This document shows positions 33,654-41,552 of a stretch of 49,578 bases of DNA, in pieces (position 1 is the stretch's first letter; each line of letters opens with the position of its first letter). The notes below the pieces were generated by a model that did not search any database, was not told the DNA's origin, and was given only the letters and a program-made list of their open reading frames with translations. The DNA comes from Candidatus Aquidulcis sp. (GTDB lineage: Bacteria; Chloroflexota; Anaerolineae; UBA4142): NCBI GenBank assembly GCA_020723345.1, contig DYJA01000046.1, positions 1 through 49,578 on the forward strand, written 5' to 3'. Both the position numbers and the translations under genes were made by a program.

Positions 33654-35042
33654 ATGTGGGGCGGACGATTTTCAAAAACGCTGGACGACCAGTTCGCGCA
33701 ACTCAACGCCTCGTTTCGTTTCGATTGGCGCTTGTATGACGCGGATATTCGCGGCAGCATCGCGTACGCGCGCGCGCTCGCGCGCGCCCAAGTCATCCGC
33801 GACGCCGAACGCGACGCGCTGATCGACGGCTTGGTTCAGGTGAAGCAAGAATTCTACAACGGAACGTTCACCGCGCAACCCAGCGACGAAGACATTCACA
33901 CCGCCGTCGAGCGACGCCTCGGCGAACTCGTCGGCTCCGTTGCCGGGAAATTGCACACCGGGCGCAGCCGCAACGATCAGATTGCCACCGACACGCGCTT
34001 GTTCACACTCGACGCAATACGCAACACGCAACACGCAATACTCAATGCGCAACACGCCTTGATCGAAAAATCCGAGCAGCACCTCGACGTGTTGATGCCT
34101 GGCTATACGCATCTTCAGCGCGCGCAGCCGATTTTGTTCGCGCACTGGCTCATGTCGTACTTTTGGATGTTCGAGCGCGATTACGCGCGCCTGACCGATT
34201 GCATCACCCGCGTCTCCGTTTTGCCACTCGGTTCGGGTGCGCTCGCGGGAAACGCGCTGGCGATTGACCGCGAATTTCTCGCGCGCGAACTTGGCTTTGC
34301 GCGCGTCGGCGAAAACAGCATCGACGCGGTGAGCGACCGCGATTTTATCGCCGAGTTTTTGTTCGACGCCGCGCTGCTTGGCGTGCATCTCTCGCGCTTG
34401 GGCGAAGACTTGGTGCTGTACTCGTCGGCGGAATTTGGTTTCGTTACCATGGACGACGCGTACGCGACCGGGTCGAGCATCATGCCGCAAAAGAAAAACC
34501 CGGACGCGATGGAATTGGCGCGCGGCAAAGCCGGGCGCGTCATCGGCGATCTGGTTACGCTGCTGACCGTGCTGAAAGGACTGCCGTCGTCCTACGACAA
34601 AGATTTGCAAGAGGACAAGGAGCCGTTGTTCGACGCGGTGGACACGCTCGGCGCGCTGCTGCCGGTGGTTGCGGGTGTCATTCGTACGATGCGCGTGAAC
34701 GCGGACAAAATGCGCGCCGCGCTCGACGCGGCAATGCTCGCAACCGATCTCGCCGACTATCTTGTCCGGCGCGGTGTGCCGTTCCGCGAAGCGCATCGCT
34801 TGGTCGGCGCGGCGGTCAAGACCGCGGAAGCGCGCGGCGTCGCGCTTGCCGATCTGTCGCTGGACGAGTATCAAAAAATCGCGCCTGAGTTTGGCGCGGA
34901 CGTGAAAACTATTTTCGATTTTGCGCGCTCGGTCGCGTCGCACGAAATCGGCGGCGGCACGGGACCGAACGCGGTGCGCGCGCAAATCGCGCAGGCGCGC
35001 GCGGTGATGAACAGAAGGGAGCAGAAGGCAAAGAAGGGATAA
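33654..35042 (+). CDS. argH: argininosuccinate lyase
   Basis: 462 residues, GGAGG upstream. It releases fumarate and arginine in the last step of arginine synthesis. Superfamily signature GSSIMPQKKNPDAMELARGK is present, with TGRSRNDQIATD (substrate) and MPGYTHLQRAQP. The segment about 123-136 (IRNTQHAILNAQH) comes from an in-frame ACGCAACACGC repeat that replaces normal helix sequence. The C-terminal NRREQKAKKG tail is also repeat-encoded. No other arg gene is adjacent. Confidence 0.96.
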   Translation: MWGGRFSKTLDDQFAQLNASFRFDWRLYDADIRGSIAYARALARAQVIRDAERDALIDGLVQVKQEFYNGTFTAQPSDEDIHTAVERRLGELVGSVAGKLHTGRSRNDQIATDTRLFTLDAIRNTQHAILNAQHALIEKSEQHLDVLMPGYTHLQRAQPILFAHWLMSYFWMFERDYARLTDCITRVSVLPLGSGALAGNALAIDREFLARELGFARVGENSIDAVSDRDFIAEFLFDAALLGVHLSRLGEDLVLYSSAEFGFVTMDDAYATGSSIMPQKKNPDAMELARGKAGRVIGDLVTLLTVLKGLPSSYDKDLQEDKEPLFDAVDTLGALLPVVAGVIRTMRVNADKMRAALDAAMLATDLADYLVRRGVPFREAHRLVGAAVKTAEARGVALADLSLDEYQKIAPEFGADVKTIFDFARSVASHEIGGGTGPNAVRAQIAQARAVMNRREQKAKKG

Positions 35043-35170
35043 GAAGACGCAGAAGGCATCAGAAGGCAAAGAGGCAAAGAGGGCGAAGAGGGTGCGCGCC
35101 TTCTTCGCCTTCTCCAGCCCTCTTGTGCCTCCTTCTCCCCTCTGCTCCCCTCTCAACCCCTCTCCACAAA
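35020..35170. repeat. AGAAGGCAAAGAGG repeat with long inverted arm
   Basis: AGAAGGCAAAGAAGG / AGAAGGCATCAGAAGGC / AAGAGGCAAAGAGGG units, then inverted CCTTCTTCGCCTTCTCC and CTCCTTCTCCCCTCTGC arms. It supplies the tail of ArgH and would add 27 spurious residues to the MATE pump if the upstream ATG were used. Confidence 0.7.
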
Positions 35171-35172
35171 CA

Positions 35173-36549
35173 ATGCGAACCTTTCTCCACGACGAAGAAT
35201 TTCTCGGCACTCTGCTCAAACTTTGGTTTCCGATTGCGCTGCAACAATTGATCTTTTCGCTGCTCAATTTGTTGAGCATGATGATGATCGGGCAGTTGGG
35301 CGATACAACCGTCGCGGCATTCGGACTTGCCGCGCAGATCGGCTTTTTGTTCCAACTGTTTTTGTTCGGCGTCAGCAGCGGCTCCGCAATCTTTGTCGCG
35401 CAGTTCTGGGGCAAGCACGATGTAAAAAATATTCGCCGCGTGTTGGGCGTCTCGCTGACGCTGGGGCTGATCGGCGCGGCGTTCTTTGCTTTCGTCGCGC
35501 TCGCGATCCCGGAATTCGCGCTCGGCATCTATTCGACGGATCGCGCGGTGATCGCGCTGGGCAGCGAATATCTGCGGATTGTCGGCGTCGGCTATCCGGC
35601 GATTGCGATCACGACGAGTTACGCGGTGACGCTCCGCAGTACGGGCAACGTCCGCCTACCGGTCACGATCAGCGTGATTTCGCTGGGGCTGGGCGTCGCG
35701 CTCAACTACGCGCTGATCTTTGGACAATTTGGTTTGCCCGCGCTGGGCATTCGGGGCAGCGCGATTGGCACGCTCATCGCGCGGTGGCTGGAGTGCGCGT
35801 GGCTGCTCGCGATGATTTACACGCGCGCGTCCGTCGCCGCCGCGAGCGCGCGCGAAATGTTCGCGTTCGACGCGGCGTTCACGCGCCGCGTGCTCAAAAC
35901 AATTTTGCCGGTGATGGTCAACGAGATCGTGTGGTCGACCGGCATCTCGACGTACAATTTGATCTACGGCAGAATCGGCACCGAAGCGGTCGCGGCAGTA
36001 AGCATCGCGGGGACAATCGAAAATCTCGCGTACGTGCCATTCGTCGGGCTGGCGAACGCCGCGGCGGTGATGATCGGCAATCGCATCGGCGCGGACGAAG
36101 AACACAAAGCGTTCGCGTACGCCAAACGACTCTGGCAAATCGTCGTGCTGCTCGCGATTGGCATCGGCGGAATTATTTTCGTGAGCGCGGACAGCATCCT
36201 GGGTTTCTACAAGATCGACGCGGCGACACATTCGTTCGCGCGCAACATTTTGACGGTGATGGCGGGCGGGCTGTGGATCAAAGCGTCGAACATCGTGCTC
36301 ATCGTCGGCGTGTTGCGCGCGGGCGGCGACGCGCGCGTCAGCGCGATCATCGACGTTGCGCCATTGTGGTTGATTGGCATTCCGTTGGCGGCAATCGGCG
36401 CGTTCGTGTTCGGCTTGCCGGTGTACTGGGTGTACCTGTTGACGTTGAGCGACGAAGCGGTCAAGTGTTCGCTCGCGGGCTGGCGGATGCTTTCGAAAAA
36501 GTGGATCACCAATCTCGCGCAGCAGCATCGCCAGACGAGCGCGGCATAG
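35173..36549 (+). CDS. MATE family multidrug/cation antiporter
   Basis: 458 residues from ATG 35173; an in-frame ATG at 35092 lies in repeat DNA. Twelve membrane helices in two halves (about 1-220, 230-445). Family features: MMMIGQLGDTTVAAFGLA, a GSAIFVAQFWGKHD loop, GNVRLPVTISVISLGLGVAL. The second half has the similar VNEIVWSTGISTYNLIYG and IGNRIGADEE. It exports drugs or metabolites using Na+ or H+. No regulator is adjacent. Confidence 0.9.
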   Translation: MRTFLHDEEFLGTLLKLWFPIALQQLIFSLLNLLSMMMIGQLGDTTVAAFGLAAQIGFLFQLFLFGVSSGSAIFVAQFWGKHDVKNIRRVLGVSLTLGLIGAAFFAFVALAIPEFALGIYSTDRAVIALGSEYLRIVGVGYPAIAITTSYAVTLRSTGNVRLPVTISVISLGLGVALNYALIFGQFGLPALGIRGSAIGTLIARWLECAWLLAMIYTRASVAAASAREMFAFDAAFTRRVLKTILPVMVNEIVWSTGISTYNLIYGRIGTEAVAAVSIAGTIENLAYVPFVGLANAAAVMIGNRIGADEEHKAFAYAKRLWQIVVLLAIGIGGIIFVSADSILGFYKIDAATHSFARNILTVMAGGLWIKASNIVLIVGVLRAGGDARVSAIIDVAPLWLIGIPLAAIGAFVFGLPVYWVYLLTLSDEAVKCSLAGWRMLSKKWITNLAQQHRQTSAA

Positions 36550-36561
36550 TGCGAGTTTTGT

Positions 36562-36641
36562 GTCATTTCGAGGAGACGTTTTTTTGTCGACGAGAAATCT
36601 CGTGATCGCCGTCGCAGATTTCTCGCTGCGCTCGAAATGAC
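36562..36641. repeat. MITE-like palindromic repeat, copy 2
   Basis: 80 bp with the same GTCATTTCGA / TCGAAATGAC ends as copy 1 at 33228 and a similar inner GAGAAATCTCG / AGATTTCTC pair. Inserted between the MATE gene and its downstream promoter. Confidence 0.8.
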
Positions 36642-36656
36642 AAAAGTGTGTGAGTT

Positions 36657-36685
36657 TTGACCGCGCCGAATTCCTGTGCTATATT
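36657..36685 (+). promoter_or_regulatory. sigma-70-type promoter upstream of the 259-residue membrane protein
   Basis: TTGACC (36657-36662), exact 17-nt spacer, TATATT (36680-36685). The leader is about 60 nt, ending in GGAGGGACA before the ATG. Confidence 0.7.
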
Positions 36686-36749
36686 CTACCCTGCCAGCGC
36701 CCGGATTCGCCGCTGACAATTCATCCACCCCATCTGCGCCGGAGGGACA

Positions 36750-37529
36750 ATGCCTGACCTCGAAGTTCCACCGCTGTTCCAAAATGTCATTGGCTTGGGC
36801 AAGCCGGAGCGCGTTCACCAAGCCGCGAAACTAAAGCGGGGCTGCCTTTTTCTTTTTTTTGTGGCGATTTGTCTTCTGCTCGCCATCGTGTGTTTCGCCG
36901 CCGCGTTCGATCGCTCCGTCAAGGTAACGCCCATCATGTCAATTGCGGCGGGCTGCCTCTTTCTGATCGGCGTCGTGTACGGATCGTACATCGGTTTGCG
37001 ACGATGGAATCACATCGCAGTAGTTTATACCGACGGTCTCGCGTACTTTAACGGCAGAACGATTCTCGTCTTCAAGTGGAACGAGATTGCGTCGCTCACG
37101 ATGCACGTGGTTCGAACCTATTACACTTTTATTCCCGTCGCCAAATCGCACGAGTATACGATTACGCATTTGAACGGCAAGAAAATCGTTCTCGACGACA
37201 CGTTCAACAAAGTCGAAGACCTGTTCGATCACATCCGTCGGCAATCGTTTCAGCCGATTCTGGTTCGCAGTTGCCAAGCATTCGATTCCGGCGATCTGGT
37301 TCGGTTCGGTGCGTGCGCGCTCGGCGCGTTGCAGGGGATCCAAATCGGCAAGAAAAAATTTGCGTGGCAGGACGTTGGCAAGATTTCGGTGGAGCAAGGC
37401 AACGTGATTGTCAATCCGAAAAAAGGCGGACTGTTCGGCGGAGCGAGCGCGCAGGTTCGCCAGATTCCCAACCTGGATGTGTTTCTGACGATGGCAAACG
37501 AGATGATCAAGAGCCAGTCCAATCCCTAG
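36750..37529 (+). CDS. membrane protein with PH-like C-terminal domain (DUF6585-like)
   Basis: 259 residues. Two membrane helices (LFLFFVAICLLLAIVCFAAA and IMSIAAGCLFLIGVVYGSYI, about 33-80) precede a cytosolic domain of paired beta hairpins: VYTDGLAYFNGRTILVFKWN, then ITHLNGKKIVLDDTFNKVED, and a third WQDVGKISVEQGNVIVNPKK set. This matches PH-like DUF6585-type proteins of unknown function. Own promoter; the following GT39 gene is 46 bp on. Confidence 0.62.
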   Translation: MPDLEVPPLFQNVIGLGKPERVHQAAKLKRGCLFLFFVAICLLLAIVCFAAAFDRSVKVTPIMSIAAGCLFLIGVVYGSYIGLRRWNHIAVVYTDGLAYFNGRTILVFKWNEIASLTMHVVRTYYTFIPVAKSHEYTITHLNGKKIVLDDTFNKVEDLFDHIRRQSFQPILVRSCQAFDSGDLVRFGACALGALQGIQIGKKKFAWQDVGKISVEQGNVIVNPKKGGLFGGASAQVRQIPNLDVFLTMANEMIKSQSNP

Positions 37530-37575
37530 CAGTAGCTGGACAAGCGATCATCTTTCCGCAGATGAGGAGGATTCC

Positions 37576-39168
37576 ATGAACCACTCCCGTACCTGGCGCG
37601 AAATTATTTTTAGCGACGTCGGTATTCTCATTCTCCTCGCGCTGGCTAAACTTGTCTTCCACATTTTTACGAACGACGCGTACGGTTTTCATCGCGACGA
37701 ACTGCAGTTGCTCGACGACGCGCGCTATCTCGATTGGGGCTATGTCGAGTTTCCGCCCGTGACGCCGTTCATCGCGCGCGTCGCGCTGGAATTGTTCGGC
37801 GCGTCGCTCGTCGGCGTGCGCTTGTTTGCCGCGCTGTCGCAGAGCATCGCGATCGTGCTCGCCGGGCTGATCGCGCGCGAGCTGGGCGGCAAGCGGCACG
37901 CGCAACTCCTCGCGGCGGTCGCCGTCGCGATCACGCCGGTCTCGATGGTGTCGAGTTCGATGCTGATGTACGTTTCGCTCGATTATCTGTGGTGGGTGCT
38001 GATCGCATACCTGACGATCCGCCTCCTGAAATCGGACGATGCGCGCGGGTGGCTCGGCATCGGCGCGGTGATCGGCATTGGAATGATGACCAAGTCCACG
38101 ATGGCGTTCTACGTCGTGGGAATTGTCGCAGGCACGCTGCTCACGTCGACGCGGCGGCACCTGACCAGTCCGTGGCTGTGGGGCGGCGTCGCGTTGTCGC
38201 TCTTGATCTTTCTGCCAAATATCATTTGGCAGATTCAACACAATTTCGTTTCGCTCGAATTCCTCGGCAGCATCCACGAACGTGACGTTCGGATCGGACG
38301 CACGAAGGATTTTCTGCCCGATCAACTCCTCACGACGAATCCACTCACGCTTCCGCTGTGGATCGCGGGTTTGGCGTTTTACTTTTTCGGCGTTCGTAGT
38401 CAGCGACGGAGCGAAGCGGAGTCGCGTCCGCCGGGCACGGCACTCCGCTTTGCTGCGCGCCTCACTACAAACGCGCGCTTTCGCATGATCGGCTGGATGG
38501 CGATTGTGCCCTTCGCGATCTTCTGGCTCGCGCAAGGTCGCGGTTATTACACTGGACCGATCTATCCGATGCTGCTCGCGGCGGGCGCGGTCGTGTTGGA
38601 ACGCTGGCTCAGTTCGGTGTCGCGCGTCCGCGCGCGCGTCGTCGCGGGAATCACGTGGAGCGCGCTGGCAATCGGGACCGTAATCGTCGTATTGATCGCG
38701 GTGCCGATCACACCGGTCAATTCCGCGCTATGGGAAACAATCAACGATGTCAACGGCGAGTTCCGCGAACAAATCGGTTGGATGGAACTAACCGAAACGA
38801 TCGCGGGGATTTACAACGGGCTGCCCGCAAACGAAAAAGCGCGCGCGGGCATTCTCGCGGGAAATTACGGCGAGGCGGGCGCGATCAATTTGTACGGCGG
38901 CGCGTACGGCTTGCCGCGCGCGATCAGCGGCATCAATTCGTACTGGCTGCGCGGGTACGGCACTCCGCCGCCGGAAACGCTCGTCGTCGTCGGATTTCAG
39001 ATGTCGGACTTGTCTGCCAGTTTTGAGTCGTGCGCGTTGGCGGGTCGCGTCACGAACAAGTACAACGTGCTGAACGAAGAGACACGCTATCATCCCAACA
39101 TCTACGTTTGTCGCGGGATGAAGCCGTCCTGGGCGGAGTTCTGGAAACGACTTGGATATTTTGGTTAG
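37576..39168 (+). CDS. GT39-type (dolichol-P-mannose/ArnT-like) glycosyltransferase
   Basis: 530 residues, AGGAGG upstream. Multi-pass, with the FHRDELQLLDDARYLDWGYV loop, the acidic catalytic region of GT-C/GT39 enzymes, and EFPPVTPFIARVALELFG. Residues about 274-302 (VRSQRRSEAESRPPGTALRF, then ARLTTNARF) are an in-frame short repeat (GTAGTCAGCGACGGAGCGAAGC with an inverted CACTACAAACG end) and not family sequence. Transfers a sugar from a polyprenyl donor to a lipid or protein; acceptor unknown. Confidence 0.84.
   Translation: MNHSRTWREIIFSDVGILILLALAKLVFHIFTNDAYGFHRDELQLLDDARYLDWGYVEFPPVTPFIARVALELFGASLVGVRLFAALSQSIAIVLAGLIARELGGKRHAQLLAAVAVAITPVSMVSSSMLMYVSLDYLWWVLIAYLTIRLLKSDDARGWLGIGAVIGIGMMTKSTMAFYVVGIVAGTLLTSTRRHLTSPWLWGGVALSLLIFLPNIIWQIQHNFVSLEFLGSIHERDVRIGRTKDFLPDQLLTTNPLTLPLWIAGLAFYFFGVRSQRRSEAESRPPGTALRFAARLTTNARFRMIGWMAIVPFAIFWLAQGRGYYTGPIYPMLLAAGAVVLERWLSSVSRVRARVVAGITWSALAIGTVIVVLIAVPITPVNSALWETINDVNGEFREQIGWMELTETIAGIYNGLPANEKARAGILAGNYGEAGAINLYGGAYGLPRAISGINSYWLRGYGTPPPETLVVVGFQMSDLSASFESCALAGRVTNKYNVLNEETRYHPNIYVCRGMKPSWAEFWKRLGYFG
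38388..38482 (+). repeat. in-frame inverted repeat inside the GT39 gene
   Basis: GCGTTCGTAGT near 38392 and ACTACAAACGC near 38472 border a segment with GCGAAGCGGAGT and the inverted ACTCCGCTTTGC. It inserts about 30 residues in a loop. The region looks like a 90-bp MITE in frame. Confidence 0.65.
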
Positions 39169-39179
39169 CGGAGATAGAT

Positions 39180-40295
39180 ATGCGGATTGCTCCGTTCAAA
39201 CTAGAACGCTATTTCGCCAAATACGAATTCAAGACCAAGTACTTGCTGAGTCCTTCCGATTGCGAAAGTTTCTCGCTGCGCGAATTGCTGGTGATGGCGG
39301 ACGCGGAGGCGCTGGCGTTGTGGGATCAACTGCGATTGGGTTATACCGAATCGCCGGGGCATCCGACCCTCAGAGCGCGGGTGGCGCGCCAATATCAAAC
39401 GATCACGCCCGACGCCGTGGTGATCGCCGCGCCGGAAGAAGCGATCCTGATCGCGCTGCACACGCTGCTCAAGCCGGGCGATCAGGTCGTCGTCCTTTTT
39501 CCCGCGTACCAATCGCTGTACGAAATTCCGCGCGCGATCGGCTGCGACGTGACGCAATGGCAATTCGACTTGGGCGCAAATGGCTGGCGACTCGATCTCG
39601 ATCGGCTGGAGGATCTGCTGACCGATCGAACGCGGCTGCTCGTCCTCAATTTTCCGCACAACCCCACCGGTTATCTGCCTTCGCGCGATGAATTGGACGC
39701 GATCATACAACTCGCGCGCAAGCGCGACATTTACATTTTCGGCGACGAGATGTACCGCGGGCTGGAGTATGAACCCGCGCGTCGTCTGCCCGCGCTGTGC
39801 GATCTGTACGAGAAAGGCATTTCGCTCTCCGGCTTGTCGAAGGCATACGGCTTGCCTGGTTTGCGCCTCGGTTGGCTCGCCACCCAAGAATCGGCGTTGA
39901 TCGAACGCTGGCTCGGCTTTAAAGATTACACGACGATCTGCAACAGCGCGCCCAGCGAAATTCTCGGCATGATCGCGTTGCAGTCGCGCGAAACGATCGT
40001 CGCGCGCAACTTCAGCATCATTCAAGAAAACCTGCGCGTGGCAGATCAATTCTTCGCCGCGCACGCCAATCGCTTTGCGTGGCTCAGACCTCACGCCGGT
40101 TCGATTGCGTTTCCGCAATGGATGGCGGGAACTCCGGTGGAACAATTTTGCCGGGATGTTCTCGAACAGAAACAAGTGATGATCGTGCCCGGCAGCATCT
40201 TTGAGTTTCCCGGCAACCATTTTCGCTTGGGCTTGGGGAGAAGAAATTTCGCGCAGGCGCTCGAACACGTCGGCGATTATTTGCGGGCGCGCTAA
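39180..40295 (+). CDS. class I/II PLP-dependent aminotransferase
   Basis: 371 residues from ATG 39180 (GCGGAG upstream); the longer frame starting at 39030 overlaps the GT39 gene and is rejected. Fold-type I: SLYEIPRAIGCD, FPHNPTGYLPSRDE, FGDEMYRGLEYEP, and PLP lysine in LSGLSKAYGLPGLRLGW. FKLERYFAKYEFKTKYLL at the N-terminus resembles aminotransferases of the capreomycidine-synthase-like group. The substrate is unknown. Confidence 0.88.
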   Translation: MRIAPFKLERYFAKYEFKTKYLLSPSDCESFSLRELLVMADAEALALWDQLRLGYTESPGHPTLRARVARQYQTITPDAVVIAAPEEAILIALHTLLKPGDQVVVLFPAYQSLYEIPRAIGCDVTQWQFDLGANGWRLDLDRLEDLLTDRTRLLVLNFPHNPTGYLPSRDELDAIIQLARKRDIYIFGDEMYRGLEYEPARRLPALCDLYEKGISLSGLSKAYGLPGLRLGWLATQESALIERWLGFKDYTTICNSAPSEILGMIALQSRETIVARNFSIIQENLRVADQFFAAHANRFAWLRPHAGSIAFPQWMAGTPVEQFCRDVLEQKQVMIVPGSIFEFPGNHFRLGLGRRNFAQALEHVGDYLRAR

Positions 40296-40315
40296 TTCGA
40301 AAGTGGAGGATGGGC

Positions 40316-40690
40316 ATGAGTGAAGCGACTTCCGAAGAAATCATCCAACTCGTAACCCAGTTCAACGACGCGCTGAATCGTCACGATGTCGACGCGATGA
40401 TGCAGCGCATGACCGAAGACTGCGTCTTTGAAAACACCGATCCGCCGCCCGACGGCGCGCGGTACGCAGGTCAGCGCGCGGTGCGCACGTTCTGGGAAGA
40501 ATTTTTCCGCGACGCACAGCAGCAAACGATTGAGATCGAAGAAATCTTTGCGACCGGCAATCGCTGCGTGATGCGCTGGGTCTATCGCTGGCAAAGCGCG
40601 GATGCAAAACCAGGACACGTTCGCGGCGTGGACATTTACGCGATTCGCGACGGACGCATCGCGGAAAAGTTGTCGTACGTGAAAGAATAG
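40316..40690 (+). CDS. NTF2-like (SnoaL) fold protein
   Basis: 124 residues from ATG 40316 (GGAGG 6 nt upstream). EEIIQLVTQFNDALNRHDVD, then MTEDCVFENTDPPPDGARYA and FWEEFFRDAQQQTIE: the SnoaL/ketosteroid-isomerase-like cone fold. No catalytic Asp/His pair is distinctive. Possibly co-transcribed with the aminotransferase, which ends 20 bp upstream. Confidence 0.78.
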   Translation: MSEATSEEIIQLVTQFNDALNRHDVDAMMQRMTEDCVFENTDPPPDGARYAGQRAVRTFWEEFFRDAQQQTIEIEEIFATGNRCVMRWVYRWQSADAKPGHVRGVDIYAIRDGRIAEKLSYVKE

Positions 40691-40691
40691 G

Positions 40692-41507
40692 TTACGCGGA
40701 AACGCGATTGTCGATTGTCAGCGCGCCAACCTCGATGCGAACAAGATCGTCCGGCTGCAAAGTAAAATCCTCGCCCGGCACGATGCACGTTCCCGTCATC
40801 AGAAACACGCCACTCGGAAAATCGAGTTCGCGCGTGAGATAGCCGACTAACTCCGGCAGCGTGCGCTTCATCTGCGCGGTTGTCGCCTCGCCTTCAAACA
40901 CGATTCGATTATTGCGCCGGACATGCAATCGGATTTTCAATTCGCCGATCTGATCCGATTCGCACAACAAAATGCCGTGACCGAGCGCGCACGATCCGTT
41001 GTAAACTTTGGCTTGCGGCAGATACAGCGGATTTTCGCCTTCGATGTCGCGCGACGAAACGTCGTTGCCTGCACAATAGCCGACGATTTCGCGGTGGCGA
41101 TTGACGACGATGACCAACTCCGGCTCCGGCACATTCCACCGACTATCGGCGCGGATGCGAATCGGCATCTTCGGCGCGACGACGCGCGAGCCGAGTGACT
41201 TGAAAAAAAGTTCGGGACGCGCAGCGTCGTACACGCGATCGTACACGTCGGCGACCTTGGATTCCGCGCGGCGCGCGTCGCGACTCTGCAAGTACGTGAC
41301 GCCCGCCGCCCACACTTCTTGCAGCGGCTCAATCGGCGCGAGCAATTCGCCACTCGCCGGTTCTGAGCGCGGCATCATCGCCAATGTTTGCAACATCGCG
41401 TCGCGGCGCGATTCAAGCAACGCGCTGAGTGTGAAATCTCGCCATACAAAAAATCCGTCCACCGCCCAGCGCGCGCCTTGGTTTGTTTGATGTCGTGTTA
41501 GCAACAT
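40692..41507 (-). CDS. FAH-family 2-keto-3-deoxy-pentonate dehydratase
   Basis: 271 residues. Fumarylacetoacetase fold. GVTYLQSRDARRAES is the hallmark of 2-keto-3-deoxy-D-arabinonate/xylonate dehydratases. Metal ligands and partners are visible in PEPELVIVVNRH and GNDVSSRDIEGENPLYLPQA. It should dehydrate 2-keto-3-deoxy-pentonate to alpha-ketoglutarate semialdehyde, downstream of the xylonate dehydratase transcribed just before it on this strand (42-bp gap). That pair defines the Weimberg route to 2-oxoglutarate; the final dehydrogenase is not in the window. Confidence 0.85.
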   Translation of the reverse strand: MLLTRHQTNQGARWAVDGFFVWRDFTLSALLESRRDAMLQTLAMMPRSEPASGELLAPIEPLQEVWAAGVTYLQSRDARRAESKVADVYDRVYDAARPELFFKSLGSRVVAPKMPIRIRADSRWNVPEPELVIVVNRHREIVGYCAGNDVSSRDIEGENPLYLPQAKVYNGSCALGHGILLCESDQIGELKIRLHVRRNNRIVFEGEATTAQMKRTLPELVGYLTRELDFPSGVFLMTGTCIVPGEDFTLQPDDLVRIEVGALTIDNRVSA

Positions 41508-41518
41508 ACTTTTCCTCT

Positions 41519-41552
41519 GAAAACGTAGGGCAAATTTCCAATTTGCCCGCTA
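41519..41552. repeat. inverted repeat at the 3' end of the xylonate dehydratase gene
   Basis: CGTAGGGCAAATT (41525-) and AATTTGCCCGCTACG form a stem with a short loop. The right arm carries the TAG stop of the dehydratase gene. It sits in the 42-bp gap before the FAH gene. Confidence 0.6.

Noticed and set aside
33672-35528. 618-residue minus-strand frame over argH and the MATE gene
   Set aside because: Overlaps two well-supported genes and has no recognisable domain.
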